A DNA stretch of 64,000 bases from Streptomyces filipinensis (GTDB lineage: Bacteria; Actinomycetota; Actinomycetes; Streptomycetales; Streptomycetaceae), in assembly GCF_014649495.1 (NCBI RefSeq), contig NZ_BMTD01000005.1:248001-312000 (forward strand), in the 5' to 3' direction. A program made the translations under genes and the position numbers. Shown piece after piece: positions 19,201-26,991 of this stretch. The notes beneath the pieces are model-generated. The model had not been told where the DNA came from. It did not search any database and worked only from the letters and a program-made list of their open reading frames with translations. Within the stretch, counting starts at the first letter, position 1, and each line of letters starts with the position of its first letter.

Positions 19201-19990
19201 CCCGGCGCATCCCCGTCGCCGGGGCCGGATCGCAACGCGAGGCGACCACATGATCACCTCCCTGGCCTTCAGCCGAGATGGCCGCATCCTGGCCGAGAAG
19301 GACGAGGGCACCCCCTCGCTCGGCGCCGCCGACGATCCGCAGTTCCTGCTGTGGGACGTGAACGATCCCTTACGGCCCCGGAGACGGGGCACGGCTGTCA
19401 AGGTCGACTTTGCCGACATGGAGCTCAGCCCGGACGGCCGGACCCTTGCCACCGGGTCCGGGGGCTCCATCTGGCTGTGGGACATCCGCGACCCCCGGCA
19501 CGTCGTCCTGGCGACCGACGCGCTGGACGGTGATGCGGTGGCCATGGCGCCGCACGGTCACCTGCTCGCCGTTGCGGGGGACGGGTTCGTGCGCCTGTGG
19601 GACGCCGCCCACCCGGCGCATCCCGGACCACTGGGACCACCCGTCGACGCCGACCGCTCGGCATCCGCGATCGCCTTCAGCCCCGACGGGCGCACCATGG
19701 CCACCGCGACCACGGTCGGCACGGTCCGGCTGTGGGACATCAGCGACCCGGCACGCCCCTCCGGCCTGGGTGACGCGCTGATCGGCCACACCTCCACCGT
19801 CGGCACCACCGTGTTCAGCCCCCGGAACCGCATTCTGGCGACGGCGAGCGACGACGGAACGACACGGCTGTGGGACCTCGACGCCGGCCGTGCCATCCGC
19901 CGGATCTGCGCGGCCACGGGCCAAACCCTGACCCAGCAGGACTGGAGCCGTCTGGTCGGGAGCTCCCCCTACCGCCCGCCATGTCCGTGA
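16241..19990 (+). CDS. HTH-STAND NTPase-WD40 repeat protein (first copy)
   Basis: 1249 residues from the ATG at 16241 (GGGGGAG upstream). Order: an XRE-like helix-turn-helix region (about 15-75, FASELRTLRAEAG...TLSQAAAGERLPTL), a STAND-type NTPase (nSTAND1) with Walker A FGPSGSGKSS at about 141-150 and Walker B LIIDQFEELYTLC at about 200, a hydrophobic helix at about 516-535, then about 14 WD40 repeats to near residue 1225 and a short tail ending in PPCP. STAND proteins are switch-like ATPases where the repeats sense a signal. The WD repeats are divergent and many contain a DPxHPRRL-type insert. It shares its whole architecture with the gene at 48178-51891. The signal and output are unknown. 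Confidence 0.9.
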   Translation: MAGRPESPLDPGAGPVARFASELRTLRAEAGSPTYRAMAQRTGQGASTLSQAAAGERLPTLPVLLAYVRACGGDETLWQARWREAAAEAATQPRTGDADAAPPYRGLARFEPGDADLFFGRDDLTDRLLTLTRSRRFSAVFGPSGSGKSSLLRAGLIPRLRAPDRGDPRPLAVRVLTPGEHPLRTHEQRLVPKAGDGDTWLIIDQFEELYTLCTDRGERDRFIDRLLAAADPASRLRVVIAVRADFLGHCAEHPALTAVLQDGTVLAGPMSRDQLREAITKPAQAAGLIVERALTARILDDVEGEPGALPLMSHALLETWNRRNGRALSLAAYEAAGGLQGAVTHTAEAVHGRLTPDQAQVAQRLLLRLISPGDGTQDTRRPLAREDLPLEADPDLRTVLERLARARLITLGHDTVDLAHEALITSWPRLRGWIDTHRERLRIHRRLTEAARTWEALDHDPGALYRGTRLSDAEEAFTRREDLSARESAFLTASLKARRDEQRAAARTTRRLQTLLAGLTALTLVTCAAALVSVRQRDAARAERAVAVSRRMDTEADQLRGTTLPGRVQNISLAAQLDIASYRMHPSARTYTHVINDANTPLFTEIPGDGSQADGVGRDTVQVAADAHRRLLATATADGTVRLWNTRDFLHPRRVGRSLKSYDVALSSDGRRLAVDTVSSISLWDTSDPFHPTRLTTIRMPGESSPSTMALSPDGHLLAAGGDRVHLWDVHDGRHPERLARTLPGDAPAFSPRGHVLATGSFEQNEAVRLWDVTRPARIKELSALTDQGGPVFSPDGQTLGIAATALVDGQVPLWNVGRPKRPRRLPRPLRTADGSGPTAVAFSPDGRVAAVAGDSGAQLWSMADGQRPQRLGEPLAQRSSHGTALLFGPGHRQLITHDGTMRVWSLPATVQLGCPKPAVAGFSPDGHTMATICRSLRRVQLWKVADPGAGGSLSSLPGRAAVFAPGGHLLAVAGPRGGAWLWDVTDPAHPRRRGRIATRGDHMITSLAFSRDGRILAEKDEGTPSLGAADDPQFLLWDVNDPLRPRRRGTAVKVDFADMELSPDGRTLATGSGGSIWLWDIRDPRHVVLATDALDGDAVAMAPHGHLLAVAGDGFVRLWDAAHPAHPGPLGPPVDADRSASAIAFSPDGRTMATATTVGTVRLWDISDPARPSGLGDALIGHTSTVGTTVFSPRNRILATASDDGTTRLWDLDAGRAIRRICAATGQTLTQQDWSRLVGSSPYRPPCP

Positions 19991-20102
19991 CCCTGCCCTG
20001 GCCCCGGGCACGGCGGAACAGCGGTGGGCGCCAAGGGATGATCTTGCCGACGAGTATCGGGCAAGGGCGGCGCGGCGCCCTGCCGGAGAAGCGGGGACGG
20101 CG

Positions 20103-20528
20103 TTAGGCGGGCTGCGGGGCGGGCGTTGCCGGAGCGGCCGCGACCTCGCGGGTCTCGCGCATCATCAGCAGGCCGTTGACCACCATCAGTGTCGCGGTCA
20201 GGCCGTGGACGCCGAGCGCGGTGGCCACGGAGCCGTGGTGGGCCAGCACGGTGGCCATGTCGCCGTACGCGGCGAGGGCCTCCACCAGCAGTACCCAGCC
20301 CAGCGCCCGTCGGTGGCCCGTCACCAGCAGGATGCCCAGGACCAAGGCCAGGACGACGTCGCGGATTCCCTTGACGATCAGGAAGCCGCCGCCGTCGCCG
20401 GACGGCCAGCTCGGCAGGCCGAAGCCCGGCGCCGTCGTCTCCGGGCTCAGGATGAACTCCGTCCCGAACCAGAGGATGAAGAGGATGAAGGCGGCGGCCA
20501 GGATGGTGTTGATCTTCTTCAGCGACAT
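20103..20528 (-). CDS. DUF4267 family membrane protein
   Basis: 141 residues, ATG at 20528 with AAGGAG upstream. Four hydrophobic segments and the motifs FGLPSWPSGDGGGFLIVKGIRDVVLALVLGILL and RALGWVLLVEALAAYGDM match DUF4267. Function unknown. It is the last gene of a minus-strand group with a broken ferredoxin-fold gene and a DUF1772 gene, beside a TetR regulator. Confidence 0.8.
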   Translation of the reverse strand: MSLKKINTILAAAFILFILWFGTEFILSPETTAPGFGLPSWPSGDGGGFLIVKGIRDVVLALVLGILLVTGHRRALGWVLLVEALAAYGDMATVLAHHGSVATALGVHGLTATLMVVNGLLMMRETREVAAAPATPAPQPA

Positions 20529-20633
20529 TGTTCTTCTCCTTGGGGTTCTTCGTCAGCCTGGTGGTGGTCGCTGGAGCGACCGGGAGGGCAGGGCTTCTCC
20601 GGCGGCTGCCCTCCTCCGGCTACAGCTGCCGTG

Positions 20634-20825
20634 TCATGCGTCGATCTGCTCGAAGACGTGCGGTTACGACACGATGTCGTCGGGGAACTCGGCCGCCATG
20701 CGCTGGAATTCCGGGCTCCCGAATGCCGTGGCGAGCTCCTCGGCCGGCTCCCAGACCGGGACGTTCATCAGGAGCTGACTGTCCGCCGTCCCTTGTGTAT
20801 CCGCAGGGAGACGACGCTCGGCCAT
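20634..20825 (-). pseudogene. Relic of a small ferredoxin-fold (ABM/DUF3291-like) protein
   Basis: Reading down from the ATG at 20825 the frame gives SQLLMNVPVWEPAEELATAF and SPEFQRMAAEFPDDIVS, then a TAA at 20664-20666, then PHVFEQIDA and a TGA at 20634. The 'vWEs.EEl..a...SPEF' pattern resembles the second half of antibiotic-monooxygenase-like dimeric barrels. The TAA is one base from a Tyr codon and the frame after it still reads like the family's C-terminus, so a nonsense mutation plus loss of the N-terminal half is the simplest reading. Family assignment is tentative. Confidence 0.4.
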
Positions 20826-20877
20826 TCTCGGCACTTCCTCTCGCTGTCGGTCGGATCGGGCGGGTGAGCCCGTGGGT

Positions 20878-21324
20878 TCAGGTGAGGGCGGTGACCAGCA
20901 GGGCGAAGGCGGCGATGATGACGGCGACGCGGACGTAGTGGAAGCGCTCCCAGCGGTTCAGCTGCTGCTTCCAGTCGGCGGGCCGGTTGTCAGGGGTCCA
21001 CGTCTTGTTCCGGTTGTTGATCGGGACGAGCAGCAGGATCGACATGATCACGCTGAGGATCAACAGCGCGGCGGCGGTGACGACGAGGCTGGTGCCGTGG
21101 TGGTGCCATCTGGCGATGGCCCAGATGGCGGCGAGGACGAGCGAGCCTATGTACCAGACCGGCATCACGGCGCCGAGCATCCGGCCCCCGTGGGCGTGGC
21201 CGAGCTGGGCGCTGTCTTCCGGGAGCGCGTTGAGGATCCGGTTCATGACGAAGGCGACGGAGAACTCCACCCCCACCATCACGCCGACGACCACGGTGGT
21301 GACGATCTCGAGCGCGTTGAGCAT
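20878..21324 (-). CDS. DUF1772 (anthrone-oxygenase-like) membrane protein
   Basis: 148 residues with four hydrophobic helices. The first is VTTVVVGVMVGVEFSVAFVMNRILNALP and a later stretch is NRNKTWTPDNRPADWKQQLNRWERFHYVRV: the 'N.....W....RW...H..R' signature of DUF1772. GGGAGGG precedes the ATG at 21324. It diverges from the TetR gene at 21417 and two copies of a CTAGC-N3-GCTAG site lie in between, so it is the likely target of that regulator. Some relatives are anthrone oxygenases, but that role cannot be assumed here. Confidence 0.85.
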   Translation of the reverse strand: MLNALEIVTTVVVGVMVGVEFSVAFVMNRILNALPEDSAQLGHAHGGRMLGAVMPVWYIGSLVLAAIWAIARWHHHGTSLVVTAAALLILSVIMSILLLVPINNRNKTWTPDNRPADWKQQLNRWERFHYVRVAVIIAAFALLVTALT

Positions 21325-21343
21325 GATGATCCCTCCCGGGTGT

Positions 21344-21356
21344 CTAGCGTTGCTAG
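21344..21356. promoter_or_regulatory. Probable TetR operator, copy 1
   Basis: CTAGC-GTT-GCTAG inverted repeat 20 bases upstream of the DUF1772 start. A further half site GCAACGCTAG follows at 21365-21374. Repression of the DUF1772 promoter by the TetR encoded at 21417 is inferred. Confidence 0.65.
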
Positions 21357-21394
21357 CCGATGAGGCAACGCTAGTGCTTCTGCCGCTCGATTGT

Positions 21395-21407
21395 CTAGCG
21401 GTGCTAG
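21395..21407. promoter_or_regulatory. Probable TetR operator, copy 2
   Basis: CTAGC-GGT-GCTAG inverted repeat ending 9 bases before the TetR ATG at 21417, matching the copy at 21344 at 12 of 13 positions. Its place over the TetR translation start region suggests autoregulation. Confidence 0.65.
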
Positions 21408-21416
21408 GATCGAATC

Positions 21417-21995
21417 ATGTCGGTACAGGAACGCAAGCAGCGCGAACGGGCGGAGCGCGAGCGCCTCATCGTGGCGACGGCCCGTGAACTCGCCGAGGAG
21501 CAGGGCTGGGACGCCGTCACCACACGCCGGCTGGCCGAGCGCATCGAGTACAGCCAGCCCGTCCTCTACAGCCACTTCCGCGGCAAGCGCGAGATCATCG
21601 GCGCCGTCGCCCTCCAGGGCGCGACCGAGATGGCCGTGGCGGTGCGGGCCGCGACCGCCGCGGCGGACGGCCCGCGCGCCCGGGTGTACGCCCTCGCCCG
21701 CGCCTACCTCGACTTCGCCGCGCGCAACCCGGCGGTCTACGACGCCCTCTTCCAGCTCGACGGCGGTCTCGCGTACGCACAGGAGGACACCCCGGAACCT
21801 CTCAAGGACGCCTTCGCCGCACTGCTGGAGAGCCTGGGCGAGGTCGCCGGGGACGGCGTCGACCCGGGGCTGTTCACCGAGGTGTTCTGGGCGTCCCTGC
21901 ACGGGGTGGCGACCCTCACCCGGTCGGGACGGCTGCCGCCGGAGTACACCGAGCAGAGGCTGGAGCTGCTCGTGGACCGGCTCGCCGTGGTGTGA
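21417..21995 (+). CDS. TetR/AcrR family regulator
   Basis: 192 residues. Long basic/acidic N-terminal helix (QERKQRERAERERLIVATAREL), then the TetR helix-turn-helix WDAVTTRRLAERIEYSQPVLYSHFRGKREIIGAV. The C-terminal part has FWASLHGVATLTRSGRLPP, the 'WHG' ligand-domain signature. No clear Shine-Dalgarno site precedes the ATG. It probably controls itself and the divergent DUF1772 gene through the paired sites at 21344 and 21395. Confidence 0.92.
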   Translation: MSVQERKQRERAERERLIVATARELAEEQGWDAVTTRRLAERIEYSQPVLYSHFRGKREIIGAVALQGATEMAVAVRAATAAADGPRARVYALARAYLDFAARNPAVYDALFQLDGGLAYAQEDTPEPLKDAFAALLESLGEVAGDGVDPGLFTEVFWASLHGVATLTRSGRLPPEYTEQRLELLVDRLAVV

Positions 21996-22362
21996 CACAC
22001 CATCCCGGCGCGCACGCGGCCGGGCCCTCGGGCCCCGCCGATGCCTGCCTGCGGCATCGCTTCCGCCACCCGCGCCCACCCGGCGCGGCCGCGGATCGCC
22101 GGATCCCGTCACATGAGTCACACCGCGTCAGGCCCTGGACCGGTCGTTGAGGCGGTCTCCTCGGAGGGCATCGAGTCCCCTTCGGTATACGCCCCGTCGC
22201 GCGGCACCATGAACAACGGACGCACCGGTGCCGGGCCCGTCGCCCCTCCCGGCCGGGACCGCTGCGGGGACGGGCGGCCGGCAGGTGGCTCCACGACAAC
22301 CCGCCGGATGCCACGCCGGCCCGCCGGGCGCGGGAGCACCCTGCCCGGCGTTGCCGCCGTCC
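21996..22362. other. Intergenic region
   Basis: About 370 bp between the TetR gene and the convergent membrane-protein gene. A GC-rich GGGCCC-TC-GGGCCC hairpin near 22023 could act as a terminator; nothing else was recognised. Confidence 0.4.
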
Positions 22363-23499
22363 TCAGCTTCCAGACCGGCTCGCGCCACGGCCCTCGGCCA
22401 GTCGCAGGGTCGCAAAGGCCGCGATTCCCGCCGTGACGCCGAAGGTGAGCGCGGCCGGGACGCCGTCACCGAGATCGGCGAACAGGTACATGAATCCCCA
22501 CACTCTGGCGGTGTCGTCCATGGCCATGTGCAGCACCTGGCTCGCGAACAGGCCCAGCACGGTCGCGCAGACCGCGCCCACCGCCATCGCCGGCACCGTG
22601 GTCCGGGTGAGCAGACCGGGCAGCAGCCGCAGCGCCCACCACACCACCGCCAGCATGACCACGTCGGCGGCTCGGTACAGCAGCCAGTGGCCCAGCGGCG
22701 TGCTCGCCGGGCCCGACCAGCCGCCCAGCAGCAGCCACTCGCGCAGCAGGTCGCCCGGCTCGGACAGCATCCCTCCACCACCGAACGAGGTCTGGATCCG
22801 AGCCGCCACCGACTGGTACGACAGGACCACCAGCGACAGCGCGACGACGGCGGTCCCGACGCTCGCGGCGAGGCGGGCGGCGCGAGGCGGCACACTCCGC
22901 CGGGGCAGCGGATCCGCACCCTTCGCGGTGACGCGCGCCATGAACACCGTGAGCAGAGCGGTCAACAACGCCGTGAAGACGACGACCGGACCGCTTGAGG
23001 CGACCACGACCGCCAGCTGCGGCAGGACCCGGTAGCTGCCGTGCCCCCCGGACGCGATCAGCCACGGCGCGGAAACCGTCACGGCGAGCGTTCCGGCCAC
23101 CGGGCCCCAGGCCCACAGCGCGAGCAGGGTGGCCGGCGTACGGCGCTGAACCGGCGGAAGCCTGCGGACCAGAAGCAGCGCGCCGGCCACGAAGAACACG
23201 AAGACCGCCACGAACCTGATCTGCATCGCGGTGTGGTACAGATCGGCGTACTGCGTGCCCCCGCTCAAGGCGGTGCCGCCGGTGCCCGTGGCCGCAGGCC
23301 CGTCGGACAGCAGCCCCGTCGGGGGTTCGTACGACCACGGGAGCAGCCACCTTCGCAGTTCGGCCGCGGACTGAACGTCGAACACGCCCGTCGTGCCGCG
23401 CAGTTCCAGCGCCTGCGCGCTCGCCCCCGCCCACCACAGCAGCAGCGTGATCAGCAGGCCCCCGGCCAGTGCCGGTATCACCGCACGCCGATATGTCAT
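22363..23499 (-). CDS. Polytopic membrane protein of unknown function
   Basis: 378 residues from the ATG at 23499 (GGGGGAA upstream), with a signal-like first helix (AVIPALAGGLLITLLLWWAGASAQALEL), an extracellular loop rich in Thr and Gly, and seven to eight further hydrophobic helices. The C-terminus RTTVPAMAVGAVCATVLGLFASQVLHMAMDDTARVWGFMYLFADL looks conserved in style but I do not recognise the family. It is divergent from the penicillin-binding protein gene, with a 28-bp palindrome between them, so shared control is likely. Confidence 0.7.
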   Translation of the reverse strand: MTYRRAVIPALAGGLLITLLLWWAGASAQALELRGTTGVFDVQSAAELRRWLLPWSYEPPTGLLSDGPAATGTGGTALSGGTQYADLYHTAMQIRFVAVFVFFVAGALLLVRRLPPVQRRTPATLLALWAWGPVAGTLAVTVSAPWLIASGGHGSYRVLPQLAVVVASSGPVVVFTALLTALLTVFMARVTAKGADPLPRRSVPPRAARLAASVGTAVVALSLVVLSYQSVAARIQTSFGGGGMLSEPGDLLREWLLLGGWSGPASTPLGHWLLYRAADVVMLAVVWWALRLLPGLLTRTTVPAMAVGAVCATVLGLFASQVLHMAMDDTARVWGFMYLFADLGDGVPAALTFGVTAGIAAFATLRLAEGRGASRSGS

Positions 23500-23570
23500 G
23501 TGTGTTCCCCCGCTTGGTCCCGCATCCAAGAGTGTGTCGATCAGCCGAAGAGTAGGGCTTGTTGATCAGT

Positions 23571-23598
23571 GTGGCCTGAGTACGCGTACTCAGGCCAC
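23571..23598. promoter_or_regulatory. 28-bp perfect palindrome upstream of PBP gene
   Basis: Half-site GTGGCCTGAGTACG followed directly by its exact reverse complement, no spacer. It lies 28 bases before the PBP ATG (23627) and 71 bases from the divergent membrane-protein start (23499). It is a likely operator or a cruciform/hairpin element in the PBP leader. Confidence 0.7.
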
Positions 23599-23626
23599 CC
23601 CGGCCCCGAAACGACAGAATCCCCAC

Positions 23627-25285
23627 ATGAACAGACCTGTGAAGCTCGGCATAGCCGGGACATGCACGGCACTGCTCGTCGCCGGGGGAATCGGCACCTA
23701 CAACCTCGTCCGCGGGTTGACCGGTGGCGCAACAGGGGACGGCCGCCCCGACACGGCCCGCACATTCGACCCGTCCACGCTGTCGAGCACGCCTCCGTCG
23801 GACGCCACAGCGGTCAAGCTGACGCGTGCCTTCCTGGACAGCTGGTCCGAGCAGCGCTTCGAGGGGGCCGCCGGGGACACCGACACTCCCGCCACGGCGA
23901 CGCGAGCGCTGCACTCCTACAAGGACGGCCTGCGTCTGAAGAAGCTGACGTTCGACCACGTGGAATCGGCAGGTCCGTCCACGGTGACACCGGGCGCCAC
24001 CAAGGTCACCTTCGACGTGCGGGCCGAGGTGGCGGGGGGCACGTGGACCTACCCCAGCGCCGCGGCGGTGGTACGCAGCACGAACGGCGTGCCGGCGGTG
24101 CACTGGAACAACTCGGTGCTCTATCCCGGCCTCGGTGACGGCCAGTCACTCACCGCCGGCAAGCTCCCCGCCGGTGCGAGCTCGGCGAAGGTGGTGGCGA
24201 GCGACGGCAAGACCGACCTGACCACGTTCTCCTCCTTGCGGGACATCGCGGCGACCATCCGCCAGAAGGTCAAGCCCAAGGGCGGTGCCGCGGGTACCGG
24301 TGTCGCGGTGGTCGATGGCGAAGGCGCGGGGATCAAGACGCTGGAGGTCTTCTCCAAGGGCCGGACCCCGGTCATCAGGACGACGATCGACGCCCGCCTG
24401 CAGACCGTGGCCGAGCACGCGGTGACGGACGCTCACCTGCAGAACAAGCCGGCCGGTACGGTAGCGCTCGACTGGAGCAACGGCCACATCCTCGCGATCG
24501 CGCACACGGGCGACGACGGCGACATCGCCATCAACGGCATCAAGTCACCGGGCTCCACCATGAAGATCATCACCTCGGCGGCCCTGTTCGACCAGGCGGG
24601 CCTCACCGCGGACAGTCCCGCGCCCTGCACGGACTCACTGACGGCCAACAGCCAGCTGTTCCACAACGACCCGGGCGTAAGGGCCGACCCCGGCTCCACG
24701 CTCACCCAGGCGTTCACGGTGTCCTGCAACACCTCCTTCATCAAGGACGGCTTCCACTATCTCGTGCATAACGGCGACGCCTCCGCCCTGCACGACGAGG
24801 CCGTCAACGTCTTCGGCATGGGCAGCTGGTCCATCGGCGGCGGAGTGGCCACGACCGATCCGAGCATCCCGGCCGACGCCCAAGGCGGCGACCAGGCAGC
24901 CCAGTTCATAGGCCAGGGCAAGGTCACGGCCACGCCGTTGTTCATGGCGTCCGTGGCGGCCACCGTGCGAGGCGTCGGATTCAAGCAGCCCGTCATCCTG
25001 CCGGGTCAGCACCAGCAGAGCGCCCCCCGCCCCATCACCGGCCGCACCGCGGGCTACCTCCAGACGATGATGCGCAGCGCGGCCTCCACCGGCACCGCGG
25101 CCCCGCGCCTCGGCGGGCTGCCGGGTGTCGGCGCGAAAACAGGCACAGCGGAAGAGGGGGACCACACCAACGGGTGGCTGACCGCGTACGACTCCCACAC
25201 GGCGGTCGCGGCCCTGGTCGAAGGAGGCAGCTCCGGCGTGGACTCCGCCGGATACGTCGTCCGGCAACTGCTGACCAGCAGCTGA
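23627..25285 (+). CDS. Class B penicillin-binding protein (transpeptidase)
   Basis: 552 residues. An N-terminal membrane anchor (LGIAGTCTALLVAGGIGTYNLV) is followed by an NTF2-like MecA_N-type domain (about 60-170), a linker and a transpeptidase domain. Catalytic motifs: Ser310-T-M-K313 (SPGSTMK), S366-C-N368 and K504-T-G506 (GAKTGTAEEGDHTNGW). This is the architecture of actinobacterial FtsI/PBP2-like enzymes, which cross-link peptidoglycan outside the membrane. No division or elongation genes are adjacent, so it is probably an accessory PBP, perhaps linked to development or beta-lactam tolerance. The start at 23627 places the anchor at the right distance; an upstream palindrome suggests regulated expression. 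Confidence 0.93.
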   Translation: MNRPVKLGIAGTCTALLVAGGIGTYNLVRGLTGGATGDGRPDTARTFDPSTLSSTPPSDATAVKLTRAFLDSWSEQRFEGAAGDTDTPATATRALHSYKDGLRLKKLTFDHVESAGPSTVTPGATKVTFDVRAEVAGGTWTYPSAAAVVRSTNGVPAVHWNNSVLYPGLGDGQSLTAGKLPAGASSAKVVASDGKTDLTTFSSLRDIAATIRQKVKPKGGAAGTGVAVVDGEGAGIKTLEVFSKGRTPVIRTTIDARLQTVAEHAVTDAHLQNKPAGTVALDWSNGHILAIAHTGDDGDIAINGIKSPGSTMKIITSAALFDQAGLTADSPAPCTDSLTANSQLFHNDPGVRADPGSTLTQAFTVSCNTSFIKDGFHYLVHNGDASALHDEAVNVFGMGSWSIGGGVATTDPSIPADAQGGDQAAQFIGQGKVTATPLFMASVAATVRGVGFKQPVILPGQHQQSAPRPITGRTAGYLQTMMRSAASTGTAAPRLGGLPGVGAKTGTAEEGDHTNGWLTAYDSHTAVAALVEGGSSGVDSAGYVVRQLLTSS

Positions 25286-25686
25286 CCACGGCCGACTCCT
25301 GACAGGGCACCGGACCTGCCCGGCCGGTCGAGCGGCTGAGAGCACGTCCCGCAGCGCCGCCACGGACTCCGGCCGGCAGGCCTGCATGATCGACTGGAGA
25401 ACTCCCCGTCGGCCACAGCCCTTTCGTGCCGTGGCCCGGTGGACCCTCCCATCCGCCGCTGCTTCACCGGCCCGTGCAGGCCGACGGGGCCGCGCCGGCT
25501 CTCGTACACGCCCTGTCGGCACATGATGAGGAGGGAGCTGTGTGGCGCCTGCGGAGCGCGCCGCGCAGCACCTCCCTCCCACGCGCGTGAGGAATTCGCG
25601 CGACATCGAGCGATGCTTCTGGAACGCTGCGGGCTCGGGCCCTTCGGCCCGGATACGAGCGTGTGCCGACGCGGGAGTGGCGAGCG
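25286..25686. other. Intergenic region
   Basis: 400 bp between the PBP and GNAT genes. Frames on both strands read through, but none shows a recognisable protein pattern. The final 20 bases carry GGGAG before the GNAT start. Confidence 0.4.
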
Positions 25687-26346
25687 ATGGATTTCGTCTT
25701 GGAAGGACCGGTTCTGGAAGGCGCGCTGGTGCGTCTGGAGCCTCTTGATCACGGGCATGCGGCGGACCTGGCGGTGGCGGCGGAGGAGGACCGCAGCTCG
25801 TACCGGTTCACCTGGGTTCCCACGGCGGACGAGGTCCACGGGTACATCGATGCCCAGCTCGCGCGAGCCGCTGCCGGCAAGCTCGCCCCGTACGCGCAGG
25901 TGGACCGGGCGTCAGGGCGGGCGGTCGGGACCACGGCCTACTGGGATCCGAGGCTGTGGCTGGACGGAGAAGGTCTGAGCGCCATCGAGGTCGGGTTCAC
26001 CTGGCTCGCGGCGTCGGCCCAGGGCTCGGGGGTGAACACCGAGGCCAAGTACTTGCTGTTCCGGCACGCGTTCGAGCACTGGGCGGTGGCACGCCTCGAC
26101 CTGAAGACCGACGCGCGTAACAGCCGGTCGCGGGCCGCGATAGAGGCGGCCGGCGCACGGTTCGAGGGCGTGCTGCGGAACTGGTCCCGGTCCTGGGTGC
26201 CCGGTGAGGACGGCCGGCTGCGCGACTCTGCGATCTTTTCGATCACCGCGGAGGAGTGGCCCGACTGCCGGGCAGGGCTCGAACGCCGGATCGCGCGAAG
26301 CCTGGCCCGGCACCGGCAGGCGACCGCTGTCCCCGCCCCGAAGTGA
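25687..26346 (+). CDS. GNAT family N-acetyltransferase
   Basis: 219 residues from the ATG at 25687 (GGGAG upstream). It has the RimJ/RimL-like pattern: [23 protein letters not shown] at the start, [66 protein letters not shown] in the core (acetyl-CoA loop Q-G-S-G, then the NxxSRxxIEAAGA motif). Such enzymes acetylate protein N-termini or small amines. Target unknown. Confidence 0.92.
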   Translation: MDFVLEGPVLEGALVRLEPLDHGHAADLAVAAEEDRSSYRFTWVPTADEVHGYIDAQLARAAAGKLAPYAQVDRASGRAVGTTAYWDPRLWLDGEGLSAIEVGFTWLAASAQGSGVNTEAKYLLFRHAFEHWAVARLDLKTDARNSRSRAAIEAAGARFEGVLRNWSRSWVPGEDGRLRDSAIFSITAEEWPDCRAGLERRIARSLARHRQATAVPAPK

Positions 26347-26418
26347 GCGGCCGGCCGGCGGCCTGCCATCGGGCATGCTTCACATCAGACGGCGATCGTT
26401 CGGACGGGTGATGTCGAG

Positions 26419-26958
26419 ATGACCGCAGAAGCGCTGGCAATCCTGCAGGCGGCCGGAGCCGAAGAGATCGAGCATCCCGGTGGGACACTGCTGGCCCACC
26501 TGAAGCGGGTGAGCGCCCTTCTCGCCGCCTGGGGCGCTCGTCCGGCGCTGGTGTCGGCCGGGCTCTGTCACGCGTTCTACGGGACCGACGGGTTCCCCGT
26601 CGCGCTGCTGGACCTGGGACGCCGGGCGGAACTGGTCGAGGCGATCGGCGTCGAGGCGGAAGCACTCGTCTACTTCTACGCATCCTGCGACCGCACATCC
26701 TCCTACCGGGGCCTGACCGATGACGCAGGCGCGTTCGTCGACCGGTTCACCGGAACGCACACGCATCCAAGCCTGGCAGCGCGTCGGGACTTCGCCGAGC
26801 TCACCGCCGCGAACGAGCTGGACATCGCCGCCATCAGCCCGGAGGCCCGCTCACGCCACGGGGCGGACCTGCTCGGCCTGTTCACCCGATGGCGGCCACT
26901 GCTGTCCGAGCCGGCCTGGGCACACTGCCGCACCGTGCTGGGCCGGTCCGACCGGTAG
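26419..26958 (+). CDS. DUF6817-like protein
   Basis: 179 residues with HPGGTLLAHLKRVSALLAAWGARPALVSAGLCHAFYGTDGF near the N-terminus and YFYASCDRTSSYRGL later. The ordered His residues in 'H..GTLLaHL..V....LCHa.YGTDGF' look like a metal-binding HD-like helical domain and match what I know as DUF6817. Function is not established. It follows the GNAT gene by 72 bp on the same strand. Confidence 0.75.
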   Translation: MTAEALAILQAAGAEEIEHPGGTLLAHLKRVSALLAAWGARPALVSAGLCHAFYGTDGFPVALLDLGRRAELVEAIGVEAEALVYFYASCDRTSSYRGLTDDAGAFVDRFTGTHTHPSLAARRDFAELTAANELDIAAISPEARSRHGADLLGLFTRWRPLLSEPAWAHCRTVLGRSDR

Positions 26959-26991
26959 CGGCCCGGCCGCTCCCCTGAGGCCCCGTCATGC

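Noticed and set aside
25054..25839. Possible minus-strand gene in the PBP-GNAT gap
   Set aside because: Composition is Arg/Ser/Pro-rich with no recognisable pattern and it overlaps both flanking genes.
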